Below are positions 1-8,036 of a stretch of DNA of 64,000 bases, piece after piece. Source of the stretch: Noviherbaspirillum suwonense (GTDB taxonomy: Bacteria; Pseudomonadota; Gammaproteobacteria; Burkholderiales; Burkholderiaceae_D); NCBI RefSeq assembly GCF_900182955.1, contig NZ_FXUL01000022.1:44763-108762 (forward strand). Direction: 5' to 3'. Position 1 is the first letter of the stretch; every line of letters starts with the position of its first letter. The notes under the pieces are model-generated. The model was not told where the DNA came from. It did not search any database and worked only from the letters and a program-made list of their open reading frames with translations. Both the position numbers and the translations under genes were made by a program.

Positions 1-2
1 TC

Positions 3-578
3 GACATGGTGTTCGACGATGTCCAGGCCAACCTCGGCGGGCTCGACGTCCTCGTCAACAATGTCGGCATTGCCGGACCCACCGGCGCGATACAGGACAT
101 CGAACGCGGCGACTGGGAACGCACGGTTGCAGTGAATCTCAACAGCCAATTTTATTTCGCCCAGCGGGCGGTGCCCATGCTGAGGCAATCGACCGGCAGC
201 CCCTGCCTCATCGCAATGAGTTCCGTCGCCGGGCGGCTCGGCTATGCATTCCGCACGCCGTACGCATCGACCAAATGGGCCATCGTGGGAATGGTCAAGT
301 CCCTCGCGATCGAACTGGGCCCGCATGGCATCCGCGCCAATGCAATCCTGCCCGGGGTCGTGGAAGGCGATCGGATGAGCCGCGTCATCAGCGCCCGCGC
401 CGCGGCGACCGGCATGTCGGTCGAGGCCATGCGCGACGAGTACCTGCGCAAGATTTCCCTGCGCCGCATGGTCACGCTGGACGACGTTGCGGCGATGGCC
501 CTCTTCCTCAGTTCGCCGGCCGCTCGCAATGTGACGGGCCAGGCGATCAGCGTCGACGGGAACGTCGAATACCTTTGA
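3..578 (+). CDS. SDR family oxidoreductase, 5' end outside window
   Basis: The frame is already open at the first full codon, so the gene starts before the window and the ATG at 6 is internal. The remaining ~190 residues are the C-terminal three quarters of a classical short-chain dehydrogenase/reductase. Visible marks are the structural LVNNVG motif, the catalytic Ser in MSSVAG, the catalytic pair YASTK and the post-catalytic LPGVVEG stretch. The C-terminal GQAISVDGNVEYL is the usual SDR ending. The glycine-rich NAD(P) site is missing because of the window edge. The gene lies 59 bp upstream of a liv-type ABC operon and probably acts on the substrate that operon imports. The substrate cannot be told from sequence. 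Confidence 0.9.
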   Translation, partial: DMVFDDVQANLGGLDVLVNNVGIAGPTGAIQDIERGDWERTVAVNLNSQFYFAQRAVPMLRQSTGSPCLIAMSSVAGRLGYAFRTPYASTKWAIVGMVKSLAIELGPHGIRANAILPGVVEGDRMSRVISARAAATGMSVEAMRDEYLRKISLRRMVTLDDVAAMALFLSSPAARNVTGQAISVDGNVEYL

Positions 579-637
579 TTGCAGCACGCAATAACGCTTC
601 CCCTTCGGTTTTTAAAATTTTAATAATGGAGACTTCG

Positions 638-1882
638 ATGCACCACCGCAAAAACTTTGGCATTGCGATCGTTCCGGCCCTTTGCCTGATGACAGGCATC
701 GCCGCCGCCGCACCGGTCAAGGTCGGCGTCCTCGAAACGCTTTCAGGCCCGCAGGCGTCGTCCGGCCAGTCCTATCGTACGGCCGTCCGGTATGCGGTTG
801 ACCAGATCAATGCCGCCGGCGGCTGGAACGGCCAGCCGGTCCAGCTGCTCGAATACGATAACCAGGGCGGCCCGGCGGGCGCCGCCGACAAGCTCAAGGC
901 AGCAGCCGCGGATGGCGTGCAGATCATCGTGCAGGGTGCCTCGTCGGCCGTGGGCGGACAGATTACCGAAGACATACGCAAGCACAACCTGCGCAATCCC
1001 GGCAGGGAAATGGTCTATATCAATGTCGGCGCGGAAGCGCTGGAACTGACCGGCGAAAAGTGCAGTTTCCATCACTTCCGCTTCAGCGGCAATGCGCAGG
1101 TCCGCACCAAGGCGCTGGTCACGGCAATGAAGCAGGCCAATGCGCTGGGAACGAAGGTCTACTCGATCAACCAGAATTACTCCTGGGGCCAGGACATGGA
1201 AAAGGCCATCGAGGACAACGCGGCCGCGGGCGGCTACCAGGTGGTCGAAAAGACGCTGCATGACGTCAACAAGGTGCAGGACTTCGCGCCCTATGTCACA
1301 AAGATCAGCGCTTCCAAGGCCGATGCGGTGCTGACCGGGAACTGGTCGAACGACCTGCTGCTGCTGATGAAGGCCTCGAAAGCAGCCGGATTGAAAGTCC
1401 GGTTCGGGACCGTGTTCCTCGACCAGCCCGGCAACCTGGCCAATGCGGGCGACCTGGCCCTCGGCCATTTCGTCGCGCACACCTTCAATGCCGAAGCCGG
1501 CGCGGCGGACGGCGAGCGCTTCGTCGCCGATTACCAGGCAAAGACCGGCCATGCGCCGGTATTCATCGAGCCGCAGACCGTGTATGGCATGGCCATGGTG
1601 GCGGACGCATTGAAGCGTACCAAGCCCGAGGCAGGCTCGCTGAATGTCAACAGCTTTGCCAAGGCATTGGAAACGTCCAGGATCGCGACGCCGATGGGCG
1701 AGATGTCGATGCGCGCGGCCGATCACCAGGTGCTGCTGCCCATCGTGGTGTCGACGGTCACCAGGGACGCCAAGCTCAAGGTCGATGGCACCGACATGGG
1801 TTTCAAGCCGGTCAAACGCTTCACGGCGGAAGAGGCGGCGGCCCCGGTGCAGGCAAGCTGCTCGATGAAGCGACCTGGTTGA
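638..1882 (+). CDS. livK: Branched-chain-type ABC transporter substrate-binding protein
   Basis: Periplasmic binding protein of the LivK/AmiC class (peripla_BP_6), about 414 residues. The first ~24 residues are a signal peptide (short basic start, hydrophobic core, cleavage near AAAAP). The mature part opens with VKVGVLETLSGPQASSG, the usual ligand-site start of the family. I placed the start at ATG 638 because GGAG at 628-631 is well spaced. An in-frame ATG at 626 would put that Shine-Dalgarno inside the gene. It is first in a livKHMGF operon. The flanking SDR and beta-keto acid cleavage genes suggest a ligand other than leucine, such as an aromatic or carboxylic acid, but this is inference. 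Confidence 0.92.
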   Translation: MHHRKNFGIAIVPALCLMTGIAAAAPVKVGVLETLSGPQASSGQSYRTAVRYAVDQINAAGGWNGQPVQLLEYDNQGGPAGAADKLKAAAADGVQIIVQGASSAVGGQITEDIRKHNLRNPGREMVYINVGAEALELTGEKCSFHHFRFSGNAQVRTKALVTAMKQANALGTKVYSINQNYSWGQDMEKAIEDNAAAGGYQVVEKTLHDVNKVQDFAPYVTKISASKADAVLTGNWSNDLLLLMKASKAAGLKVRFGTVFLDQPGNLANAGDLALGHFVAHTFNAEAGAADGERFVADYQAKTGHAPVFIEPQTVYGMAMVADALKRTKPEAGSLNVNSFAKALETSRIATPMGEMSMRAADHQVLLPIVVSTVTRDAKLKVDGTDMGFKPVKRFTAEEAAAPVQASCSMKRPG

Positions 1883-1930
1883 ACTGACGTCCGTCCGTTC
1901 GAAGGCTGGAAAAAATAAACAGGACTTGAG

Positions 1931-1956
1931 CCCGGCCGGCTTTGCCGCCGGCCGGG
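1931..1956 (+). promoter_or_regulatory. Intercistronic stem-loop between livK and livH
   Basis: CCCGGCCGGC (1931-1940) and GCCGGCCGGG (1947-1956) form a perfect 10-bp GC stem with a 6-nt loop. It lies just ahead of the GGAG ribosome binding site of livH. There is no T-run, so it is not a classical terminator. Such hairpins in ABC operons commonly block 3'-5' decay or attenuate downstream expression, giving more binding protein than permease. The second liv operon has an equivalent at 54560-54585. Confidence 0.75.
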
Positions 1957-1968
1957 CAAAGGAGACCC

Positions 1969-2910
1969 ATGGACACTATTGTTGTCTCATTGCTGAACGG
2001 CGTCATCTACGGCCTGCTGCTGTTCATGGTATCGGCCGGCCTGACCCTCATTTTCGGCATGATGGGCGTGCTCAACTTCGCGCATGCCTCGTTCTATATG
2101 CTTGGCGCCTACTTTGCGTACACGCTGCAGGACGTGATCGGATTCTGGGCCGCCATCCTGCTGTCGCCCCTCCTCGTGGGCCTGGTCGGGGTCGTGGTCG
2201 AGCGATTCTTCCTGCGGCGCGTTCATCACCATGGCCATGCGCATGAACTGCTGCTGACCTTCGGACTATCGTTCATCATCGCCGAGCTGATCAAGCTGTT
2301 CTTCGGCAATTTCCCGGTGGACTATCGCGTGCCGCCATCGCTGGACTTTTCGGCATTCAGCCTCGGCGGTTCGCAGTATCCGGCCTACCGGTTGCTGATG
2401 GGCGGCGTGGCCATCGCGATGTTCATCGTCATCTACCTGCTGCTCACCCGCACGCGGGTCGGCATCGTGGTCCGCTCCGCGATCTACAAGCCGCGGATGG
2501 CCGAGGCGCTCGGACACAATGTGCCGCTGGTCTTTATGGGGGTATTCGGCGTCGGCGCCGCATTGGCCGGGCTTGCCGGCGCAGTCGCCGGCGCGTTCTA
2601 CACGACCAATCCCAACATGGCGCTGGAACTTGGCGTGATGGTGTTCGTGGTCGTGGTCGTCGGCGGACTCGGCTCGCTCGGCGGCGCGATGCTGGCTTCC
2701 CTGCTTATCGGCGTCATCACGTCGCTGGCGGTGGGGATAGACAGCAGCCTGGCAGACTTGCTGGCGCTGTTCGGGGCCGGCGACTGGGCGCGCGGCATCG
2801 GCGGCCTGATGACGCTGAAGCTGTCCAGCCTGTCCGCCACCCTGCCCTTTGCACTGATGCTCCTGGTCCTCCTGATAAAGCCAAGCGGACTCCTGGGCGA
2901 GAAAGCGTGA
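1969..2910 (+). CDS. livH: Branched-chain-type ABC transporter permease LivH
   Basis: Inner-membrane permease of about 313 residues with the LivH pattern. The N-terminus is NGVIYGLLLFMVSAGLTLIF, followed by GVLNFAHASFYMLGAY, several hydrophobic helices, and the cytoplasmic loop GLGSLGGAMLASLLIG that contacts the ATPases. The end LLIKPSGLLGEKA is typical. The start at ATG 1969 follows GGAG at 1961-1964; an upstream in-frame ATG at 1942 lies in the stem-loop and has no hydrophobic lead. It pairs with LivM to form the heterodimeric membrane channel. Confidence 0.93.
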   Translation: MDTIVVSLLNGVIYGLLLFMVSAGLTLIFGMMGVLNFAHASFYMLGAYFAYTLQDVIGFWAAILLSPLLVGLVGVVVERFFLRRVHHHGHAHELLLTFGLSFIIAELIKLFFGNFPVDYRVPPSLDFSAFSLGGSQYPAYRLLMGGVAIAMFIVIYLLLTRTRVGIVVRSAIYKPRMAEALGHNVPLVFMGVFGVGAALAGLAGAVAGAFYTTNPNMALELGVMVFVVVVVGGLGSLGGAMLASLLIGVITSLAVGIDSSLADLLALFGAGDWARGIGGLMTLKLSSLSATLPFALMLLVLLIKPSGLLGEKA

Positions 2911-2914
2911 TGCG

Positions 2915-4201
2915 ATGAAAACCTGCCTGACTTCCCTCTCTGTCGGTATTGCCTTGCTGCTGGCGCTGCCCTTCCTGCTTTCCCAGGGGCTGGTCAATGC
3001 AGCGATCCAGATGCTGATCGCCGCACTGTTCGCCTGCGCCTATAACCTGCTGTGCGGCCAGGCCGGCATGCTGTCGTTCGGCCATGCCGCGTACTTCGGC
3101 GTCGGCGCATTCGCCACCGTGCATGCAATGAATGCCATCGGCGGCGCAGGCCTGCTGCCCACGCCGCTGCTGCCGCTGGCGGGCGCCGCAGGCGGCCTGC
3201 TCTTCGGCGCCATTGCCGGCGTGTTCGCCACCAGGCGCATCGGCACCTACTTCGCAATGATCACCCTGGCCATCGCGGAACTCGTCCACTCCCTGGCGCC
3301 GCATCTGAAAGGGCTGTTCGGGGGCGAGGCCGGCGTCTCGACCATGCGGATGCCCGCCTGGGGCCTGGATTTCGGCTCTACGACGCAGGTGTATTACCTG
3401 ACCCTGGCATGGGTGCTGCTCTCTCTGGCGCTGCTGTACGCCTATACGCGTACGCCCATGGGCCGGCTGACCTACGGGCTGCGCGAGAACAGTCACCGGC
3501 TTCGCTTCCTCGGCTATAACGTGCATGGCCTGGGCACCATGGTGTTTGCGATTTCCGCCATGTTTTCCGGCGTCGCCGGCGCACTGCAGGTCGTAAGCAA
3601 CGAGTCGGCCAATTACGTGGTGTTCGATCCGGGCCTGTCGGCAGCGGTGGTGCTCAATACCTACATCGGCGGCGTCAAGGTTTTCCTGGGACCGGCTTTC
3701 GGCGCGGCGATCATGACCTTTTTCGGCTATGCCGTATCGGACATGACGCGGTCGTGGCTGCTCTACCAGGGCATCCTGTTCGTGCTGGTAATGATGTACG
3801 TGCCGTCGGGGCTGATGGGACTGTTCGGCACCGTCAACCAGATGCGGCGGCGCATGGGCCTGGCGCGTGTGATCCCGCTGGTAGCGCTCACGGTCGCCGC
3901 GGCCCTGCTGCTGAGCGCTGGCGGCGCATTCCTGATCGAAATGCTGCAGCGGGTCTTCTCGCAGGATTACCGCTCTCTCGCAAAACTCAACCCGGGCGCG
4001 GCCCTGCCTGCCATCACGCTGTTCGGGCGTGCCTGGTTGCCGGCAGCGGCGGCCACCTGGCTGGTGCCGGCCGGCCTGCTCCTGACCGGCGGCATCCTCG
4101 CCTGGTTCAGCCGCCACCGCGTGAAACGATACGAGCGGCTCGCCGAGGAAGGCATCGCGACCGACGTGCCGGCCATCAACACCAAGGAGGGCATCGCATG
4201 A
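2915..4201 (+). CDS. livM: Branched-chain-type ABC transporter permease LivM with long C-terminal extension
   Basis: Second permease of the transporter, 428 residues. The core (about residues 1-320) has the LivM pattern, including AYNLLCGQAGMLSFGHAAYF near the start. From about residue 310 it carries roughly 115 extra residues. These contain two further hydrophobic segments (around VIPLVALTVAAALLLSAGG and ATWLVPAGLLLTGGILAWF) and a charged tail. The normal family length is nearer 300-360. The start is 4 bp after the livH stop and the gene overlaps livG by ATGA. The extension may be a lineage feature of this transporter group; its role is unknown. Confidence 0.92.
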   Translation: MKTCLTSLSVGIALLLALPFLLSQGLVNAAIQMLIAALFACAYNLLCGQAGMLSFGHAAYFGVGAFATVHAMNAIGGAGLLPTPLLPLAGAAGGLLFGAIAGVFATRRIGTYFAMITLAIAELVHSLAPHLKGLFGGEAGVSTMRMPAWGLDFGSTTQVYYLTLAWVLLSLALLYAYTRTPMGRLTYGLRENSHRLRFLGYNVHGLGTMVFAISAMFSGVAGALQVVSNESANYVVFDPGLSAAVVLNTYIGGVKVFLGPAFGAAIMTFFGYAVSDMTRSWLLYQGILFVLVMMYVPSGLMGLFGTVNQMRRRMGLARVIPLVALTVAAALLLSAGGAFLIEMLQRVFSQDYRSLAKLNPGAALPAITLFGRAWLPAAAATWLVPAGLLLTGGILAWFSRHRVKRYERLAEEGIATDVPAINTKEGIA

Positions 4202-4953
4202 GCCAGCCCATACTCAGCATACGCAAGCTGCGCAAGTCATTCGGTTCGGCAGAGATCATGCGCGGCGTCGAGCTGGACCTGCTGCCATCGGAGCGGCACG
4301 CGGTGATCGGCCCGAACGGGGCCGGCAAGTCGACGCTGTTTCACCTCATCTCGGGCAACCTGACGCCGACATCCGGCGACATCATTTTCGACGGGCAGCG
4401 GATCGGCGGCAAGTCGCCGGAAGCCGTCAACCGGCTGGGCCTGGCCAGGTCCTTCCAGATCACCAATATCTTTCCCAGGCTGAGCGTATTCGAGAACATC
4501 CGGCTCGCAGTGATGGGGCAGCACCGGATGCAGTATGTGTTCTGGAAGCTGATCGACCGGGACCGGCGCATACGGGAAGAGACGGACAAGCTGCTGGAGC
4601 TGGTGCGCCTGAAAGCGAAGGCGACAACGATCGCCGGCGAAATGGCCTATTCGGAGCAGCGCTCTCTCGAGATCGCAATGACGCTTGCCTCCAATCCGAA
4701 GGTGATCCTGCTGGATGAGCCGATGGCAGGCATGTCGCATGAGGAAACGCTGTACACCGCTGCCCTCATCCAGGAAGTGACGAAGGGCCGCGCGCTGATG
4801 ATCGTCGAGCATGACATGGACGTGGTGTTTTCACTGAGCGACCGCGTCAGCGTACTGGTCTATGGCGAAGTGATCGCCACCGGCACGCCCGCGGAGATAC
4901 GCGGCAATGCGGCTGTCAAGGAAGCCTATCTCGGCGAGGAGCTGGCCCAATGA
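4198..4953 (+). CDS. livG: ABC transporter ATP-binding protein LivG
   Basis: ATPase subunit of 251 residues in the cytoplasm, coupled to LivH/LivM. Walker A GPNGAGKST is intact (Lys44), Walker B is LLDEP (residues 171-175), and the H-loop lies in IVEHDMD. The signature motif is unusual: where the family has LSYGE or similar, this protein has MAYSE (149-153), so the usual Ser and Gly are lost. ATG 4198 follows a strong AAGGAGG (4184-4190) inside the end of livM. Together with the LivF defect, this leaves one of the two composite ATP sites looking non-canonical. Confidence 0.94.
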   Translation: MSQPILSIRKLRKSFGSAEIMRGVELDLLPSERHAVIGPNGAGKSTLFHLISGNLTPTSGDIIFDGQRIGGKSPEAVNRLGLARSFQITNIFPRLSVFENIRLAVMGQHRMQYVFWKLIDRDRRIREETDKLLELVRLKAKATTIAGEMAYSEQRSLEIAMTLASNPKVILLDEPMAGMSHEETLYTAALIQEVTKGRALMIVEHDMDVVFSLSDRVSVLVYGEVIATGTPAEIRGNAAVKEAYLGEELAQ

Positions 4954-5672
4954 GCGCTGAATCCGGCACCCTGCTCAGCATCGATGGGCTGCATGCCCAT
5001 TACGGCAAGAGCCACATCCTGCATGGCGTGAGCTTCCGGGTGGCGCGCAATGAAGTCATCAGCCTGCTGGGTCGCAACGGCTCGGGACGGTCGACCACGA
5101 TGAAGGCCATCATGGGCCTGGTGCCGCCGTCGGCCGGCAGCATCCGGCTGCAGGACCGCGAGCTTGCCGGCGCCAGGCCCTACGCCATCTGCCGGGCAGG
5201 CGTCGCATTCGTGCCCGAGGAAAGGGAGACCTTCGCGAACCTCACGGTCGACGAGAACCTGCGGATGGGCGAGCAGCCGGCCGTGCATGGCGCTTACCGA
5301 TGGTCCACCGAGCAGATGTTCGACTATTTTCCACGGCTCAAGGAGCGTCGCAATACCAAGGCCGGCAGCCTGTCCGGCGGCGAGCAGCAGATGCTCACCA
5401 TATGCCGCTCCCTGCTGGGCAATCCGCTCGTGATCCTGATCGACGAGCCGACCGAGGGACTGGCGCCGAAGATCGTCGCCCAGGTCGGCGAATGCATCCG
5501 GGACATGCATGCCAAGGGCGTCTCGGTGGTGCTGGTGGAGCAGAAGCTCGCCATCGCGCTCAAGGTGTCGACCCGCGTCTGCGTGATGGGGCATGGCCGC
5601 ATCGTCTACGAAGGCACGCCGCAGGAACTCGCCGCCAATGAAAAACTGCTCGCCGAGTGGCTGGCGGTCTGA
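4950..5672 (+). CDS. livF: ABC transporter ATP-binding protein LivF with Arg in Walker A
   Basis: Second ATPase of the transporter, 240 residues, overlapping livG by ATGA. The signature LSGGEQQML and Walker B LVILIDEP are intact. The Walker A reads GRNGSGRST: the phosphate-binding Lys is replaced by Arg at residue 47 (codon CGG, 5088-5090). A Lys-to-Arg change there usually weakens or abolishes hydrolysis at that site. The rest of the protein is normal in length and the gene is not interrupted, so it is unlikely to be a pseudogene. The partner composite site, with the LivG Walker A and the LivF signature, remains canonical. Confidence 0.94.
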   Translation: MSAESGTLLSIDGLHAHYGKSHILHGVSFRVARNEVISLLGRNGSGRSTTMKAIMGLVPPSAGSIRLQDRELAGARPYAICRAGVAFVPEERETFANLTVDENLRMGEQPAVHGAYRWSTEQMFDYFPRLKERRNTKAGSLSGGEQQMLTICRSLLGNPLVILIDEPTEGLAPKIVAQVGECIRDMHAKGVSVVLVEQKLAIALKVSTRVCVMGHGRIVYEGTPQELAANEKLLAEWLAV

Positions 5673-5723
5673 TCGCTACCGACATTTCTACATTTACCCA
5701 GACTGCATTTTAAAGAGGTTGCC

Positions 5724-6665
5724 ATGGCAAGGATTCAGGACAAGGTCATCATTTCATGCGCAGTGACGGGCTCGGTGCATACGCCGACGATGTCGCCCTA
5801 CCTGCCGCTGACGCCGGACCAGATTGCGCAGCAGGCGATCGAGGCGGCCGAAGCGGGTGCTGCAATTCTCCACCTGCATGCGCGTGACCCGCGCGATGGC
5901 CGCCCGACGGCCGATCCCAAGGTGTTCGACCAGTTCGTCCCGCGCATCAAGGCGGCGACCGATGCGGTCATCAACATCACCACCGGCGGCAGCACGCGCA
6001 TGACGCTGGAAGAACGGCTGGCTTATCCCCTCCTCGCAAAGCCGGAGATGTGTTCGCTCAACATGGGTTCGATGAACTTCTCTATCCATCCGCTTGCCCG
6101 CAAGATCGCGCACTGGGACCATGACTGGGAACAGCCTTACGTCGAGGGCATGGAGGACCTGATCTTCCGCAACACCTTCCGCGACATCAAGAACATTTTG
6201 AAGGTGCTGGGCGACGACTGCGGCACCCGCTTCGAGTTCGAATGCTACGACGTCGGTCATCTCTACAACCTTGCCCATTTTGTGGATGAGGGCCTGGTCA
6301 GCGGTCCGCTGTTCATTCAATCGATCTTCGGCATCCTCGGCGGCCTCGGTGCGGACCCCGAGAATCTCTTCACGATGCGCACGACCGCGGACCGCCTGTT
6401 CGGCCGGGACAATTACCGTTTCTCCGTTCTGGGCGCAGGACGGCACCAGATGTCCCTGCTGACGATGGGCGCCGTTATGGGGTCGAATGTGCGGGTGGGC
6501 CTGGAAGACAGCCTCTATCTCGGCAAGGGACAACTGGCGCAATCGTCTGCGGAACAGGTCCGCAAGATACGGCGCATACTCGACGAGCTGTCGCTGGAAG
6601 TTGCCACGCCCGATGAGGCGCGGGCAATGCTGGGCCTCAAGGGGAAAGACGTAGTCGCATTCTGA
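5724..6665 (+). CDS. Beta-keto acid cleavage enzyme (BKACE, DUF849 family)
   Basis: About 313 residues of the 3-keto-5-aminohexanoate cleavage enzyme family. These Zn-dependent enzymes condense a beta-keto acid with acetyl-CoA and release acetoacetate plus a new acyl-CoA. Family marks include KVIISCAVTGSVHTP at the N-terminus, the Zn ligands in LHLHARDP, the NITTGGS loop, and SLNMGSMNF. The start follows AAAGAGG 7 nt upstream. It lies 51 bp after livF and before an SDR, so the imported compound is probably degraded through a beta-keto acid. The exact substrate cannot be read from sequence because the family is broad. Confidence 0.9.
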   Translation: MARIQDKVIISCAVTGSVHTPTMSPYLPLTPDQIAQQAIEAAEAGAAILHLHARDPRDGRPTADPKVFDQFVPRIKAATDAVINITTGGSTRMTLEERLAYPLLAKPEMCSLNMGSMNFSIHPLARKIAHWDHDWEQPYVEGMEDLIFRNTFRDIKNILKVLGDDCGTRFEFECYDVGHLYNLAHFVDEGLVSGPLFIQSIFGILGGLGADPENLFTMRTTADRLFGRDNYRFSVLGAGRHQMSLLTMGAVMGSNVRVGLEDSLYLGKGQLAQSSAEQVRKIRRILDELSLEVATPDEARAMLGLKGKDVVAF

Positions 6666-6778
6666 CTTCGTCGGCCGCAGGCGATACCGGCAGTGGAGAA
6701 CTAGCCGCATGATGGGCAGGGAACCCAGTTGCAGTGATCGACGGTACCCATAACGTTAACGAACATGCAGGAGAGGGA

Positions 6779-7711
6779 ATGAAGAATTTTTTGGCGGATC
6801 GGGTTGCGATCGTAACCGGTGCCGGGACTGGACTGGGGCGGGCGCATGCGCATGCGCTGGCGCTGGCCAGGTATGGCGCCCGGGTGATGGTGAACGATTT
6901 CAAGGGGTCTGGCCCCGGGTCGCCCGGAAGGGCTGTCGCCGACCAGATCGTGCGCAATGGCGGCATGGCGATCGCCGACGGCGGCGATGTGACTGACTTC
7001 GCGCAGATGGAAGCGATGGTGGCCAGGGCGATGGGTGAATGGGGTCGCGTCGACATCCTCGTGAACAATGCCGGCATCCTGCGTGACAAGAGCTTTTCCA
7101 AGATGACGCTCGATGACTTCCGCATCGTCCTCGATACCCACCTGATGGGCTCGGTCAATTGCACCAAGGCGGTCTGGGAGCAGATGCGGACGCAGCAATA
7201 CGGCCGCATCGTGATGACGACATCGTCGTCCGGCCTCTACGGAAATTTCGGGCAAGCCAACTACAGCGCAGCCAAGATGGCGGTCGTCGGCCTGATGCAG
7301 ACGCTGGCACTGGAAGGCATGAAGTACAACATCCGGGTCAACTGCCTGGCCCCGACCGCGGCGACGTCGATGACGGAAGGCGTGCTTGCGCCTGAAGCGC
7401 TTGCACGGCTTGAACCGTCGGCAGTAAGCCCGGGCCTGGTGGCGCTTGTCGGCGAGGAGGCGCCCAGCCGCACCATTCTTCTTGCTGGCGCCGGCAGCTT
7501 TGAAACTGCCAACATCACGATGACGCGCGGCGTGTTTATCGGTAATGTCGACGATCCGGTCGCACAGATCTGTGCCCGGCTGCCGGATATCCAGGACCGG
7601 CGCGGCGAAGCCGTTCCGGTGTCTGGCTGGGAACAATACAAGCTCGAGCTTTCAAAGGCGCTGAACGGGAGCGAACAGTACGGTAGCCCGGTCGAGCCGA
7701 AATTTGGCTAG
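6779..7711 (+). CDS. SDR oxidoreductase, HSD17B4/hydroxyacyl-CoA dehydrogenase-like
   Basis: SDR of 310 residues. It shows the cofactor site TGAGTGLG, LVNNAGILRD, a catalytic Ser in TTSSSGLYG and YSAAK. The long stretch between strand 2 and helix 3, and a C-terminal tail of about 60 residues past the usual SDR end (SGWEQYKLELSKAL), resemble the dehydrogenase part of peroxisomal multifunctional enzyme 2. Those enzymes oxidise 3-hydroxyacyl-CoA. The start at 6779 has GGAGAGG just upstream; the in-frame ATG at 6734 has none. It follows the BKACE gene and may make the beta-keto substrate for it, which is inference. Confidence 0.88.
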   Translation: MKNFLADRVAIVTGAGTGLGRAHAHALALARYGARVMVNDFKGSGPGSPGRAVADQIVRNGGMAIADGGDVTDFAQMEAMVARAMGEWGRVDILVNNAGILRDKSFSKMTLDDFRIVLDTHLMGSVNCTKAVWEQMRTQQYGRIVMTTSSSGLYGNFGQANYSAAKMAVVGLMQTLALEGMKYNIRVNCLAPTAATSMTEGVLAPEALARLEPSAVSPGLVALVGEEAPSRTILLAGAGSFETANITMTRGVFIGNVDDPVAQICARLPDIQDRRGEAVPVSGWEQYKLELSKALNGSEQYGSPVEPKFG

Positions 7712-8036
7712 GGGACAGGTGTAGGCGAAGGAAGTGCATTCCATTCGCCTGCCCCATGTCGACGCTGACGGGGGCTGCCTACCGCCGGATTTTGCATGGC
7801 TCATGCATGGCTTCCGGCAGAACCAGGGGGCTCGCCTGGCCTTCGAGCCGCAGGCTGTCCGGTTCTCATACATGCATCCACTTTTTTGTGTGCAAAACTC
7901 ACATTGACCCGGGTCGAGCTATCAGAAAGAGTGTGTATTACCTGCCTGCATGTTGCATGCAACCCGGCATGGCGACGAGGAATGTCGGGTGACGAGTGAA
8001 ACGCGCCGGCACACACAATATAAAAAGGAGTGAGAC
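7712..8036 (+). other. Intergenic region with hairpin and 12-bp palindrome
   Basis: A 325-bp gap between the SDR and the carboxylesterase. Immediately after the stop codon, AGGCGAAGGAA (7723-7733) pairs with TTCCaTTCGCCT (7739-7750, one bulge). The hairpin has no T-run, so it is a possible mRNA 3' end rather than a clear terminator. Further on, GTTGCATGCAAC (7952-7963) is a perfect 12-bp palindrome and could be an operator for the next gene. AAAAGGAG at 8022-8029 is the esterase ribosome binding site. No open reading frame here looks real. Confidence 0.5.

Noticed and set aside
4950..5672. First-system LivF as a pseudogene because of the Walker A change
   Set aside because: The frame is full length, other motifs are intact and the gene is translationally coupled; a functional asymmetric ATPase is more likely.
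7723..7750. Rho-independent terminator after the second SDR
   Set aside because: The stem is good but no T-run follows; kept only as a hairpin within the spacer.
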